Notes under the pieces: model-generated | Database searches by the model: none | Told to the model about the DNA's origin: nothing | The model's input: the letters and a program-made list of their open reading frames with translations, nothing else | Position numbers and translations under genes: made by a program | Shown here: one piece after another, positions 11,189 through 20,744 of the stretch | How the letters are laid out: each line of letters starts with the position of its first letter | Position numbering within the stretch: the first letter of the stretch is position 1 | From: Thermoanaerobacterales bacterium UBA4877 | Lineage (GTDB): Bacteria > Bacillota > Thermoanaerobacteria > Thermoanaerobacterales > UBA4877 | Direction of reading: 5' to 3' | Assembly (NCBI GenBank): GCA_002399345.1 | Contig: DHDL01000009.1 | Coordinates: 1 to 61,687, forward strand | Length of the DNA: 61,687 bases

Positions 11189-13372
11189 ATGGACGAGTTG
11201 GAAGGTGTTGTGGAAGACATCATATTCAAGAGTGATGATAGCGGATTTACAGTGTTCGACATAGATGCAAAGGGTGATTTGATTACATGTACGGGCAAGC
11301 TTTCCTACATTTCGGTGGGTGACAGCGTGAGGATGGGTGGCAGGTGGAAGGTTCATCCTGTGTATGGTGAACAGTTCAATATGGAGTGGTGTAAAGCTTC
11401 ACAGCCATCAACCCTGGATGCTGTAGAAAAGTATTTATCATCCGGTATGATAAAGGGGGTAGGTGCAGTTACCGCACACAGGATAGTGGAGTATTTTGGG
11501 GAGGATACTTTAAGTGTATTGGATGACCATCCGGAAAGACTTACTGAGATTGAAGGCATAGGCGAGGTTAGAGCTATAGAGATAGCACAGTCTTATATGT
11601 CACAAAAAGGCATAAGGGAGATTATGCTGTTCTTGCAAGGAATAGGCGTGACACCCGGCCAGGCCATGAAAATCTACAAAACCTATGGCCGTGAAACCGT
11701 AACCAAGGTAAAAACGAATCCGTACGATCTCACCTATAAGGTATACGGGATTGGCTTTGCCACCGCTGACAAAATAGCATCAAATATGGGTTTTTCCGGT
11801 GAATCACGGGAAAGAACGGCAGCCGGTACTTATTACTGTCTGCAGCGAGCGGCAAATAACGGTGATACTTACCTACCGCAGGATGTACTCACCGAGCGTG
11901 CCGCCAAACTTTTAAATGTTGACGAAGACATGATTACCGATGCCATCACCTCCTTTACGATAAACGATTACCTTTCAATGGAAAATATAGACGGCAGACG
12001 AGTCGTATACTTAAAACCCTTCTATGTGGCAGAAAATAATGTAGTAAAGAAATTAATGGATCTCTCCTCGGTAGAATTTAAAGAATTGCAAACGGACGAC
12101 AAACCTAACCTTGCAGAAATTGAAAGCGAAATGGGCATACTCTTTGCCGAAGAACAAAAGCGGGCCATATATGCGGCCTTGGCAAAGGGTATACTCATAC
12201 TTACAGGCGGCCCCGGTACCGGCAAGACAACCACATTAAAGGGCATAATATCTATATTTGAAAAGAACGGTATAAAAACATACCTTGCTGCACCGACCGG
12301 AAGAGCGGCAAAAAGAATGAGTGAAGCTACAGGCCGTGATGCGCAGACAATACATAGGTTATTAGAATATAACGGTATAGAGTTTAAACGCAATGAGGAT
12401 GAAAAGCTTGAGTGCGACGCCATCATTATTGACGAGGCCTCGATGATAGATGTCATGTTGATGAATAATCTACTTAAGGCGGTAAATCCCGGGACAAGAC
12501 TTATCATTGTGGGGGATATCGACCAGCTGCCGTCGGTTGGAGCGGGCAACGTGCTGCGTGATGTAATAGAAAGCGGCCTGTTTGACGTTGTAAGGTTAAA
12601 CCAAATATTCAGGCAGGCAAGCCTCAGCGATATAATAGTGAATGCACACAGGATAAACCGCGGGCTTTCCCCATTGATAGAAAACAGCGGTAACGGTTTC
12701 TATTTTATCCGAGAGAAGGATCGCAGTGGAATACTTGAGCTGATCAAAGACCTGATGATCAACAGATTGCCCAAAGCATATGACTTAAACCCTGGAGATA
12801 TACAGATTCTGACCCCCATGAAGAAGGGTGTACTGGGTACATACAACCTCAATAATGTGATACAGATGCTTTTAAACCCGCCGTCTGCTGGCAAAGCAGA
12901 GATAAAATTAAGCGACAGGATATACCGTGTAGGCGATAAGGTAATGCAGATAAAAAATGATTATAGTAAAGAATGGGAAAGCGCCGATGAAAGCGGCATG
13001 GGTGTATATAATGGCGATATAGGAATAATACGAAAAATAGACAAAGGAAACGGCACAATCTCTGTTGATTATGACGGACGTAAAACTAATTATGATATAT
13101 CCGATTTGGGCGAGATGCTATTAGCATATGCCATAACCGTGCACAAAAGCCAGGGTTCGGAGTTCAATACCGTTATCTTGCCAATAAATTATGGACCGCC
13201 GATGCTTATGACGAGAAACCTGCTGTATACCGCAATAACGCGGGCGAAGGAAAGGGTTGTACTTTTAGGTGATGATCAGCGGATGATTAAAATGATAAAG
13301 AATAACAGGATTGAAGAGAGGTATTCAGGTCTGAAATGGAAACTTCAAAGACTAAAGGAATTTATTTGTTAG
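11189..13372 (+). CDS. recD2: RecD2-type DNA helicase
   Basis: A 5'-3' DNA helicase of 727 residues, of the RecD2 class that works without RecBC. The N-terminal extension (residues 1-180) holds an OB-like start and helix-hairpin-helix repeats (KGVGAVTAHRIVEYFG, EGIGEVRAIEIAQ, KVYGIGFATADKIA). The SF1 core starts with Walker A GGPGTGKTT at 340-348, Walker B IDEASMID, GDIDQLPSVG and the C-terminal HKSQGSEF and YTAITRAK motifs. The ATG at 11189 has only a weak ribosome site, but the N-terminus aligns with the family. The 3' end reads into comFC. Confidence 0.95.
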   Translation: MDELEGVVEDIIFKSDDSGFTVFDIDAKGDLITCTGKLSYISVGDSVRMGGRWKVHPVYGEQFNMEWCKASQPSTLDAVEKYLSSGMIKGVGAVTAHRIVEYFGEDTLSVLDDHPERLTEIEGIGEVRAIEIAQSYMSQKGIREIMLFLQGIGVTPGQAMKIYKTYGRETVTKVKTNPYDLTYKVYGIGFATADKIASNMGFSGESRERTAAGTYYCLQRAANNGDTYLPQDVLTERAAKLLNVDEDMITDAITSFTINDYLSMENIDGRRVVYLKPFYVAENNVVKKLMDLSSVEFKELQTDDKPNLAEIESEMGILFAEEQKRAIYAALAKGILILTGGPGTGKTTTLKGIISIFEKNGIKTYLAAPTGRAAKRMSEATGRDAQTIHRLLEYNGIEFKRNEDEKLECDAIIIDEASMIDVMLMNNLLKAVNPGTRLIIVGDIDQLPSVGAGNVLRDVIESGLFDVVRLNQIFRQASLSDIIVNAHRINRGLSPLIENSGNGFYFIREKDRSGILELIKDLMINRLPKAYDLNPGDIQILTPMKKGVLGTYNLNNVIQMLLNPPSAGKAEIKLSDRIYRVGDKVMQIKNDYSKEWESADESGMGVYNGDIGIIRKIDKGNGTISVDYDGRKTNYDISDLGEMLLAYAITVHKSQGSEFNTVILPINYGPPMLMTRNLLYTAITRAKERVVLLGDDQRMIKMIKNNRIEERYSGLKWKLQRLKEFIC

Positions 13373-14067
13373 ACAGTTTTATTAAAAGCGTCAGTTCGAT
13401 AGTATATCCCCACCACTGTGCGTACTGTGGCAGGCCTTTAGAGGACGGATATTTTTGTGAGGAATGTTACAAAAAATTGCCCTTTATTGAAGGGAATACC
13501 TGCTCGGTATGCGGATGCCCGGTGAGCGAGGGTATGGATGTTTGCTACGAATGTAAATCCTCTTCTTTTTATTTTTATAAAAATGTCAGCATATTCATGT
13601 ATACAAGTAAGTTCAGTGATGTAGTACATAAATTTAAATACCATAATGGCAGATATTTAGCAAAACCTTTTGGAGCATTTATGGCGGAAAGATTAAAGAA
13701 AGACAACATATCCACCGATTTTATTATACCTGTCCCTCTGCATCCCCGAAAAGAGGAGGAGAGAGGATATAATCAGTCTGGGCTTCTCGCCAAATATATA
13801 GGACGGATCCTTGATATATCGGTTCTTAATAATGTCTTAATAAGAGATGTTTATACACAAAGCCAGACAAAGCTAAAAAAAGAAAGCCGAAGGGAAAATA
13901 TGTGCGGAGCATTTTCTGTAAAAAATAAAGAAGTTATTTATGGCAAAACAATTTTATTGATTGACGATATATTTACTACCGGATCGACTATGAACGAGTG
14001 CAGCAGAGTACTTTTAAATAACGGTGCTGGCGGAGTGTATTCGGCCACTCTTGCAACCGGGAGATAG
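13366..14067 (+). CDS. comFC: ComFC-type phosphoribosyltransferase-like protein
   Basis: A 233-residue ComF-family protein, linked with DNA uptake in competent bacteria. An N-terminal zinc-ribbon has four CxxC motifs (CAYCGRP, CEEC, CSVCGCP, CYEC). A PRPP-binding domain follows with VPLHPRKEEERGYNQ and the loop LLIDDIFTTGSTM. An in-frame ATG at 13336 would overlap recD2 by 37 bp; the TTG at 13366 has AAGGA at the right distance and gives a typical N-terminus (LLDSFIKSVSSIVYPHHC). It is followed by yvyF, the usual gene order at the head of the late flagellar operon. A mutilated copy of its 3' region lies at 26383. Confidence 0.9.
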   Translation: MLDSFIKSVSSIVYPHHCAYCGRPLEDGYFCEECYKKLPFIEGNTCSVCGCPVSEGMDVCYECKSSSFYFYKNVSIFMYTSKFSDVVHKFKYHNGRYLAKPFGAFMAERLKKDNISTDFIIPVPLHPRKEEERGYNQSGLLAKYIGRILDISVLNNVLIRDVYTQSQTKLKKESRRENMCGAFSVKNKEVIYGKTILLIDDIFTTGSTMNECSRVLLNNGAGGVYSATLATGR

Positions 14068-14081
14068 GAGTGTGTTGTTAT

Positions 14082-14480
14082 ATGAAGATTAGAAACTGTA
14101 AAAGATGCGGCAAAGTTTTCGTATATAATGGTGTTGATCTATGCCCTGACTGTTTGAAAGAGGATGAAGACGATTTTAAAAAAATCGAGGAAGTACTCCC
14201 CCGGCATCCCAGGGCGACTGTGTTTGAAATATCCGAGCTCACCGGTGTTGATTCCAAAAAGATATGGGATTTTTTAAAGCAGGGCAAGCTGGAGTTAGCC
14301 GATAATAATTCCGGTATCCAGTTAAAATGTGAAAGATGTGGCAGGCCCATAAGCTCGGGACGATTTTGCAGCAGGTGTCTTAAGGTCATAAATGACCGGC
14401 TTAAGATAGAACCTGAAAATGAACAAAGAGTAAAAAAGAATGAAAAGTTCCATATACAGGATAGGATAAAGAGACATTAA
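14082..14480 (+). CDS. yvyF: Flagellar operon protein YvyF (TIGR03826-like)
   Basis: A 132-residue zinc-ribbon protein with CKRCGKVF...CPDC at the start and CERCGRP...CSRC near residue 85, with a short winged-helix-like middle (PRATVFEISELTGVDSKKIWDFLKQG). It matches the YvyF flagellar-operon family found between comF and flgM. A GTG at 14070 is in frame but sits on the ribosome binding site, so the ATG at 14082 is preferred. Its 3' half (14284-14484) is repeated at 26435-26635, and the island at 14485 now separates it from flgM. The coding sequence itself is intact. Confidence 0.88.
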   Translation: MKIRNCKRCGKVFVYNGVDLCPDCLKEDEDDFKKIEEVLPRHPRATVFEISELTGVDSKKIWDFLKQGKLELADNNSGIQLKCERCGRPISSGRFCSRCLKVINDRLKIEPENEQRVKKNEKFHIQDRIKRH

Positions 14481-14484
14481 ATAA
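14284..14484 (+). repeat. Left 201-bp direct repeat (3' end of yvyF)
   Basis: Identical to 26435-26635 except for one base (G at 14465, A at 26616). The copies start at a shared GCAA and end just after the yvyF stop (TTAAATAA). They are 12,151 bp apart and bound the catabolic island. Confidence 0.97.
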
Positions 14485-15112
14485 TTTTTTACAAATTGTT
14501 TGAATGTGCATGTTGATTATAGAATTATTGATTATTGACAGTTTAATAATGAAATGGTGTTATTATATAACAACAATATGACCAATCTATTACTTTCAAT
14601 TCTTAACGGTAAAGCTCATTCGTTAAAGAGTCCATTTATTATTAGATCTATATGTTTAATAGTATTAAACTTTTTTCCCATACATTATGAGAGGAAATTG
14701 TATGGGAAACTTTTATATTTATCTGACATTAGTCAACAAAACCATGGTAGTTTCTCTTGCTTTTACTTGAACCGTTTTTGTTTTATGCATGTTATTATAA
14801 TAGAATTTGTTGGACGTATAGAGTGAGAACAGTTGTTTTGCTTAGAGATAGATGTTAGATATATTACGACTCATGTCTGTAGAGATCATAGTATTATGGC
14901 AATGAATAAACCACATATACGATTATTTTGAGTTAGTTTTTTAATTTATTTATTCCATAAGGCCTATTTTATATGACTATGATCTTATTTAAAAAATAGA
15001 TTTAAAACGCATATAAAGAATTATTAATTGTTGAATAAGTGGTTTGTACAAAAGCTGCCATAAAATTGTCATGGAATTTGCATATATATTTATTTATAGG
15101 AGTGATGTGGTA
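14485..15112. other. AT-rich stretch without a convincing gene
   Basis: About 630 bp at the left edge of the island. One 90-codon frame (14554-14826) has no ribosome binding site and a composition like random AT-rich DNA, so it is not called. No RNA gene, clear promoter or mobile-element end was found here. Confidence 0.6.
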
Positions 15113-18100
15113 GTGGATAAAATTATAGGTATTATTCAAAACGAGGATAAGAAAAACCCTCTTACCGATGAAAAAATAGCTTTAATGTTAAAAGTGAGCA
15201 GAAAAGATGTTACTGAATATAGGCTAATTAAAAAAATACCCGATTCAAGAGAGAGAAGGAGACCTTACCTGTATAAGGATATAGAAGAGGTTCTGAATAC
15301 AAAAGGGAATATTTCTGACAGAAAACTTACAAAAATATTAAATGATTCAGGGTACGATATATCCCGTTTTACTGTATCCCAAGTAAGGAAGCATGTTACG
15401 AATAAGGTAGATAATTCCAGAGAAAATAGGGATACAGAAGCGGCTGATAATGTCTACTTAAATAATGAAGCAGAAAGTACGGAGGTAGCTAATAACGTCT
15501 ATCTAAATAACGATGCAAAAAGTGCAGAAGTGGTTGATAATCTCTATCTAAAAAATAATGCAGATAATAAAGAAATTATGAAGGATAATGTCTACTTGCA
15601 GCGGGATGATATTTCATCATTTAAAGAAATAATAGGCCATGATGGTAGTTTAAGTATGCAAATCAATCAAGCAAAAGCTGCCATACTATATCCTCCCCAT
15701 GGCCTTCATACATTAATACTTGGCCCGTCTGGTGTAGGAAAGAGTCAACTTGCGGAGGCCATGCACAAATATGCGATGGAATCTACCAATTTTGCAAAGG
15801 ATAGTCCATTCATAGTATTTAATTGTGCTGATTATGCTGATAATCCACAACTTCTTATGGCACAGCTTTTTGGATATAATAAGGGTTCTTTCACGGGAGC
15901 AAATACATCCAGGGCCGGACTGGTAGAAAAAGCTGATGGAGGCATACTTTTTCTTGATGAAGTACATAGACTTCCCAGTGAGGGCCAGGAGATATTGTTT
16001 AGTTTACTTGATAAAGGGAGTTTCAGAAGGCTTGGGGAGACAGAAAACACAAGAAATGCCACAATAATGTTAATAGCGGCCACAACAGAAAACCCGGAGT
16101 CTTCATTACTGTTAACATTTAGAAGAAGAATCCCTATGGTCATTGAATTGGCACCAATTAACGAAAGACCATTTACTGAGCGATATCAGATAATTAAAAA
16201 TTTCTTTACGGAAGAGTCATTCAGAATTAAGAGGCCTATAAAGATTGATCTTGATGCTTTGAGAGCTTTGATGCTGTATGACTGTCCCGGCAATATAGGC
16301 CAGATAAGAAGCGACATACAGGTTGCCTGCGCGAGAGGCTTATTAAATACGCTTAATAACAAAGGGAACAATATAAATATTTATTTAACTAATCTTCCAT
16401 CGCATATAAGAAGAGGGATTCCAACAGTCAATACGAGAGATCCTGAGATAGAGAAGTATGCAGACAAAGATATGATGGTATATCCAGATAAAAGAGTCAA
16501 TTCATTTCCAAAGGGAGATAGGTATATGCTTCCAAATCAGATATACCAGTTTATAGAAGACAGGTTCAATGAACTTAAAAATCATGGGCTTTCCAAAGAT
16601 GATATATATGAGATTGTTGGCAGTGAGGTAGAGAATGAATTAAAGAAATTTGTAAATGACGTAAAATCAAGTACTTTAGCATCAAAAAAAGATTTAAAAG
16701 AGATTGTAGGCGAAAAAATTTTGTATGCAGTCGAAAATGCTCTCGAGATTGCAAAACAAAATTATAAATATATTAGACCGAATTTTTTATATTCTTTAGC
16801 AATCCATATAAGTGCAGCATATGACAGAATTAAATGCGGGAAGTCTATAATAAATCCTCAACTTAAGAGCATTAAAAGAAAGTATGTAAATGAATTTAAA
16901 ATTGCCAGGCAAATGGTGGAAAGGATAAATAAAGATCTAGAAATAGCATTAACTGACGACGAAGTTGGATTTATTGCGATGTATTTAAAAATATTTTCTA
17001 CCAGTGAAGATAATAGCAAAAAAAGAGTTGCAGTAATCGTATTAACACATGGGCATGTAGCCAAAGGTATGGCAGAGGTTGCCAACAAATTATTAGGTGT
17101 CAATATTGCACATGGTATAGAGATGGATCTTGACGAAAGACCCGAAGATGCACTGCTTAGAACTATTGCATTGGTTAAAGAATTGGACGAAGGTAAAGGG
17201 TGTGTAATTCTAATTGATATGGGGTCACTTATAACATTTGGAGAAATAATTACAAAAAGGACAGGCATACCAACACGCACAATAGGAAGAGTCGATACCG
17301 TAATGGTCTTGGAAGCTGTGAGGAGAGCAATTGTACCGGATACAACGATTGATGACGTTGTAAACGCTCTTGACTCAAGTAAATCTTATGTCGGACATGT
17401 TGAAGGAGCAAAGGATTCATATAAATTACCTAAAGCTGTAGTCACAATATGTATAACAGGTGAAGGTACTGCCGTTAAAATAAAAAAGTATATCGAAGAT
17501 AAAATCCATGGTATTGAAAAAAAATTTAAAATCATTCCTATTGGTGTATTTAACGAGCATGAAATTGATGAACAGATAACTAATATAAGGTATAAGAATA
17601 TTATAGCTGCTTTCGTAGGGACAATAGATCCTAAAGTTAATGGCATACCATTCATACCTGTTGAAGAGATAATGAGCGGAGAAGGTTTGGACAAGCTTGG
17701 AAAGCTTATAGGAATGGATGTAGAAGAAAAAAACCGACTTGAGAAGGTTATAACTGAAGATTTGATATTAAATAATCTTAATGTTAATAACAAAAACGAT
17801 GCTATTGATAAAATAATCAAACTAATGGAAGGCAACAAATGTGTAAAGGAAGGTTTTATGCTAAGTGTTTATAAAAGAGAATCAATAGGTGCAACGTGGT
17901 TAGAAGGAGGTATAGCAATACCACATGGCAGTACAAAATATGTCAATAAGTCCACAATAGCAATTGCAAAATTAAAACGGCCTATATATTGGGAAGATAA
18001 CATGAAGGCAGACTTAATATTTATGATTGCCATAAGAGAGGATTCTAAGGACTATATGTATGATTTATATAAAGTACTCAAAAATAAAAATATCATGAAT

Positions 18101-18163
18101 GCCTTAAGAACAGCGGAAAACTCGAGGGAAATGAAAGAAATAATTTTAAAAAGTACAATATAA
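15113..18163 (+). CDS. LevR-type sigma-54 activator with PTS regulatory domains
   Basis: A regulator of about 1016 residues. In order: an N-terminal DNA-binding region (1-105); a tandem-repeat linker (about 113-163); an AAA+ sigma-54 activator domain with Walker A GPSGVGKS at 204; the sigma-54 contact loop as GSFTGA at 258 (usual GAFTGA); a PRD domain around 540-620; an EIIA-Man-like domain (His646 in THGHVAKG); an EIIB-Gat-like domain (Cys780); and an EIIA-Fru-like domain (His938 in AIPHGS). The second PRD histidine position seems to read Tyr (FIAMYLK). It should sense PTS flux and drive the operon from the sigma-54 promoter at 18173. Start: GTG at 15113, or 15107. Confidence 0.92.
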   Translation: MDKIIGIIQNEDKKNPLTDEKIALMLKVSRKDVTEYRLIKKIPDSRERRRPYLYKDIEEVLNTKGNISDRKLTKILNDSGYDISRFTVSQVRKHVTNKVDNSRENRDTEAADNVYLNNEAESTEVANNVYLNNDAKSAEVVDNLYLKNNADNKEIMKDNVYLQRDDISSFKEIIGHDGSLSMQINQAKAAILYPPHGLHTLILGPSGVGKSQLAEAMHKYAMESTNFAKDSPFIVFNCADYADNPQLLMAQLFGYNKGSFTGANTSRAGLVEKADGGILFLDEVHRLPSEGQEILFSLLDKGSFRRLGETENTRNATIMLIAATTENPESSLLLTFRRRIPMVIELAPINERPFTERYQIIKNFFTEESFRIKRPIKIDLDALRALMLYDCPGNIGQIRSDIQVACARGLLNTLNNKGNNINIYLTNLPSHIRRGIPTVNTRDPEIEKYADKDMMVYPDKRVNSFPKGDRYMLPNQIYQFIEDRFNELKNHGLSKDDIYEIVGSEVENELKKFVNDVKSSTLASKKDLKEIVGEKILYAVENALEIAKQNYKYIRPNFLYSLAIHISAAYDRIKCGKSIINPQLKSIKRKYVNEFKIARQMVERINKDLEIALTDDEVGFIAMYLKIFSTSEDNSKKRVAVIVLTHGHVAKGMAEVANKLLGVNIAHGIEMDLDERPEDALLRTIALVKELDEGKGCVILIDMGSLITFGEIITKRTGIPTRTIGRVDTVMVLEAVRRAIVPDTTIDDVVNALDSSKSYVGHVEGAKDSYKLPKAVVTICITGEGTAVKIKKYIEDKIHGIEKKFKIIPIGVFNEHEIDEQITNIRYKNIIAAFVGTIDPKVNGIPFIPVEEIMSGEGLDKLGKLIGMDVEEKNRLEKVITEDLILNNLNVNNKNDAIDKIIKLMEGNKCVKEGFMLSVYKRESIGATWLEGGIAIPHGSTKYVNKSTIAIAKLKRPIYWEDNMKADLIFMIAIREDSKDYMYDLYKVLKNKNIMNALRTAENSREMKEIILKSTI
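15449..15598 (+). repeat. Four-copy in-frame repeat in the LevR linker
   Basis: The motif N-[VL]-Y-L-x-N recurs at nucleotides 15449, 15494, 15539 and 15587, with periods of 45, 45 and 48 nt (15-16 residues). It links the DNA-binding and AAA+ domains. Confidence 0.85.
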
Positions 18164-18172
18164 TCCAATAAA

Positions 18173-18190
18173 TTGGAATGAAACTTGCTT
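18173..18190 (+). promoter_or_regulatory. Sigma-54 (-24/-12) promoter of the PTS operon
   Basis: TTGGAATGAAACTTGCTT keeps the invariant GG of the -24 box and GC of the -12 box at exact spacing (TGG-N8-TTGC). It lies right after the sigma-54 activator gene and 34 bp before the EIIA start, where such a promoter is expected. Confidence 0.8.
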
Positions 18191-18223
18191 TAGTAAAGTG
18201 ATACAAGAATGGGGGCAGAATCT

Positions 18224-18703
18224 ATGCAGATATCGGAATTTCTTCATAAAGAACTGATTGTGACAAATTTAGAAGTAGAGAGTAAGGAAGAATTATTCAA
18301 TGTGTTATATGAAAAACTATATAATTCAGGTTTTGTTAAAAAAAGCTTCCTTGCGGGAATAAAAAGCCGCGAGGAGAAATTTCCTACAGGTTTACAGTTA
18401 AGTAAATATGGAGTTGCACTTCCACATACGGATCCAGAACATGTAATTTTACCTGCAATAGCCATCGCAACATTGGCAGAACCTGTAGAATTTAAGAATA
18501 TGGCACTTTCATCAAATGATTTAAATGTAAACGTAGTTTTTATGATGGCATTGAAAGAAGCAAACAGCCAAGTTGAAATGCTGCAAAAATTAGCTTGCCT
18601 AATCCAAAATGACTCCCAGCTAGAAAAGATAGTTCATGCAAAAAAAGGTGGGGAGATAATAGAAATAATAAAAAACTCTTCGTTATCAAATTTGAATTTA
18701 TAG
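18224..18703 (+). CDS. PTS EIIA component, galactitol/fructose type
   Basis: A cytoplasmic phosphocarrier of 159 residues (PTS_EIIA_2 family) that passes phosphate from HPr to EIIB. The active histidine is His68 in VALPHTDPEH. An upstream in-frame ATG (18209) lacks a ribosome site; the ATG at 18224 has GGGGG ahead of it and gives a typical start MQISEFLHKELI. It is the first gene after the sigma-54 promoter, and EIIB and EIIC follow. Confidence 0.92.
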   Translation: MQISEFLHKELIVTNLEVESKEELFNVLYEKLYNSGFVKKSFLAGIKSREEKFPTGLQLSKYGVALPHTDPEHVILPAIAIATLAEPVEFKNMALSSNDLNVNVVFMMALKEANSQVEMLQKLACLIQNDSQLEKIVHAKKGGEIIEIIKNSSLSNLNL

Positions 18704-18834
18704 GAAATTATATTCTAGTCAATGACCTTAAAATTATTTTATAAATAGATGTCGGTACATTATTCGAGTTTTTTAATTTAAAGGCCAAACTACTGTTTTT
18801 ATATAAGCAAATGCGAAAGGAGGTGTAAAAGATT

Positions 18835-19176
18835 ATGTTCAATAGAGCAAAAAAAGAAGAAAAAGTATTTAAAGAGGTCAGTGGGTTGGTTGTATGCGCA
18901 GATGGTGTTGCCACTTCTACAATCGTGCGCGTGGCATTGAAGGAAGGCTTGGAGGATATGGACATTGAAGCAGATTTGGAGCAAGGCCGGGTACTGGATG
19001 CAGGCAGGACTACTAAGGGTGGAAATTTTGATTTTGTCATATCTACTGCCGGGACAGATTTGGAAGATGTAGATATACCCATTATAAGTGGCGTTCCATT
19101 GCTGACAGGCATTGGGAAAGATAAGGTATTTGAGCAAATAAAGGATGTTGTTGATAAAAAATATGCAGGGAGGTGA
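18835..19176 (+). CDS. PTS EIIB component, galactitol type
   Basis: A 113-residue EIIB protein with the phosphorylated cysteine Cys21 in VVCADGVATSTI, the GatB-type loop. It takes phosphate from EIIA and donates it to the sugar carried by EIIC. The ATG follows AGGAGGTG. It lies 131 bp after EIIA, with no promoter seen between them, and 6 bp before EIIC. The N-terminus has a lysine-rich leader (MFNRAKKEEKVFKEV) before the first strand, slightly longer than usual. Confidence 0.93.
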   Translation: MFNRAKKEEKVFKEVSGLVVCADGVATSTIVRVALKEGLEDMDIEADLEQGRVLDAGRTTKGGNFDFVISTAGTDLEDVDIPIISGVPLLTGIGKDKVFEQIKDVVDKKYAGR

Positions 19177-19182
19177 TAGAAA

Positions 19183-20580
19183 ATGATATCAGAAATTATG
19201 AAAACTTTTGGTGCTGCAGTAATGCTTCCTGTTATAATACTCTTACTTGAATTGGTCATTGGAGTCAAACCTTCTAAGGCCATAAGGTCAGCAATTTATA
19301 TAGGTGTTGGGCTTAATGGGCTAGTAACAATTCTTAACCCGTTCTTTACAGGGTTAATAGGGAATGCAGTTTCCGATATGGTTACTACAAGTGGAATCAA
19401 TCTGCCATATGTAGATACTGGATGGTCACTTCTAGCTGCAATTGGTTATTCAACAACGATTGGCGCACTTGTTATCCCAATAGGCATAATTATTAATATA
19501 ATAATGCTTTTATTGCACTGGACAGATACATTAAATTTAGACATATGGAATTTTTGGCACTGGGCTTTTATAGGAAGCATGGTTTACTATGCTACCGGTA
19601 GTTTGCTATATGGTGTTTTAATAACAATAGCAGTTGAAATGTTCCTTTTGATAATTGGGGATATGACAGCTCCTACTATGCAGAAATTCTTTAATTTACC
19701 GGGAATAGCTTTTCCGCATGCAAGTGCTCAGAGCTTGGCAATAATAGCTGTTCCTCTGAGATGGATATTTGAGAAGATTGGATTAATGAGGATAAAGGTT
19801 GATTCTAAAACGATAAGAAAGAAATTCGGCATTTTGGGAGATTCAGTAGTGGTTGGATTTATTATCGCAGTAGTTATAGGGATTATTGCGTGGAAGGACA
19901 AATTAGGATTAATGTCAACATGGTCCGGAATATTATCATTGGGTATTGGTACAGGTGCTTTTATATACTTGTATCCCAAAGCGACGGCAGCCCTTTTGGA
20001 AGGTTTTGCGGCTCTCAGTGATAGGGTGAGGGATATACTCTCCAAGAAAGCTGTTAAGAGGAAAATTAGTTTTGGCATGGATGGTGCACTTACAATAGGA
20101 AACCCGGACGTTCTTACAACAGGTCTTTTAACTATGATAACCACTGTTCCCCTTATTTTCTTCTTACCCGGCAACAAATTTATTTTGTTGGCGGATTTAG
20201 GAGTTACACCATTTTTCCTGGCCTCAGCTGCAGTGGCAATTATGGGGGGAAATATTATTTGTTCATATATTACTGATGTTATTGGTGTCGCCCTTACATT
20301 ATATGGTGGCAGCTATTTTGCACCACTTTTTTCTCACACAGTAAAAACTATTGGGGTTGCACTTCCTAATACAGGATCAGCAACTGTTGGTGCTGATATG
20401 AGACCTATCCATAGTATTTTTACCTTTTTGGGGCAATCACCTATAGGAATTGCAGTTGCATTCGCATGCATATTTATAATGTTATACTCATTTAAAAAGC
20501 ATCCAAAGACATGGTATAAGGCTTTTGGATATATTGATAATGATTCGCAAACCAAACATATAAAAGAAGATGCCGTATAA
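19183..20580 (+). CDS. PTS EIIC permease, galactitol type
   Basis: A polytopic membrane permease of 465 residues, about ten or more hydrophobic segments, of the GatC family. Characteristic stretches are GVGLNGLVTILNPFF near residue 42, NLPGIAFPHASAQSLA near 170 and the C-terminal NTGSATVGADMRPIHS. It binds and translocates the substrate while EIIB phosphorylates it. The GatC family carries galactitol and related polyols; substrate cannot be fixed from sequence, and the downstream enzymes point to a sugar acid or polyol that enters as its phosphate. Confidence 0.92.
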   Translation: MISEIMKTFGAAVMLPVIILLLELVIGVKPSKAIRSAIYIGVGLNGLVTILNPFFTGLIGNAVSDMVTTSGINLPYVDTGWSLLAAIGYSTTIGALVIPIGIIINIIMLLLHWTDTLNLDIWNFWHWAFIGSMVYYATGSLLYGVLITIAVEMFLLIIGDMTAPTMQKFFNLPGIAFPHASAQSLAIIAVPLRWIFEKIGLMRIKVDSKTIRKKFGILGDSVVVGFIIAVVIGIIAWKDKLGLMSTWSGILSLGIGTGAFIYLYPKATAALLEGFAALSDRVRDILSKKAVKRKISFGMDGALTIGNPDVLTTGLLTMITTVPLIFFLPGNKFILLADLGVTPFFLASAAVAIMGGNIICSYITDVIGVALTLYGGSYFAPLFSHTVKTIGVALPNTGSATVGADMRPIHSIFTFLGQSPIGIAVAFACIFIMLYSFKKHPKTWYKAFGYIDNDSQTKHIKEDAV

Positions 20581-20658
20581 AATAGTCCATCTGATAAAGT
20601 AATAGAAATACTTACATTACTAGAGAAACTGGTGTGCAAATAAATATACAGTAATATT

Positions 20659-20698
20659 AGATAATAAGCCGCCTGTTTTAAAAGGCGGCTTATTATCT
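20659..20698 (+). terminator. Perfect 16-bp hairpin between PTS and enzyme genes
   Basis: AGATAATAAGCCGCCT and its exact reverse complement flank an 8-nt loop. There is no poly-T tract, so it may stabilise the PTS mRNA or attenuate read-through rather than fully end transcription. Confidence 0.6.
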
Positions 20699-20744
20699 AA
20701 AAGTTATATGAAACATAGTTGTTAATCAAAAAGGAGTTGCTTAA

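Noticed and set aside
14554..14826. A 90-codon frame in the AT-rich left end of the island
   Set aside because: No ribosome binding site, no family pattern, composition like random AT-rich DNA.
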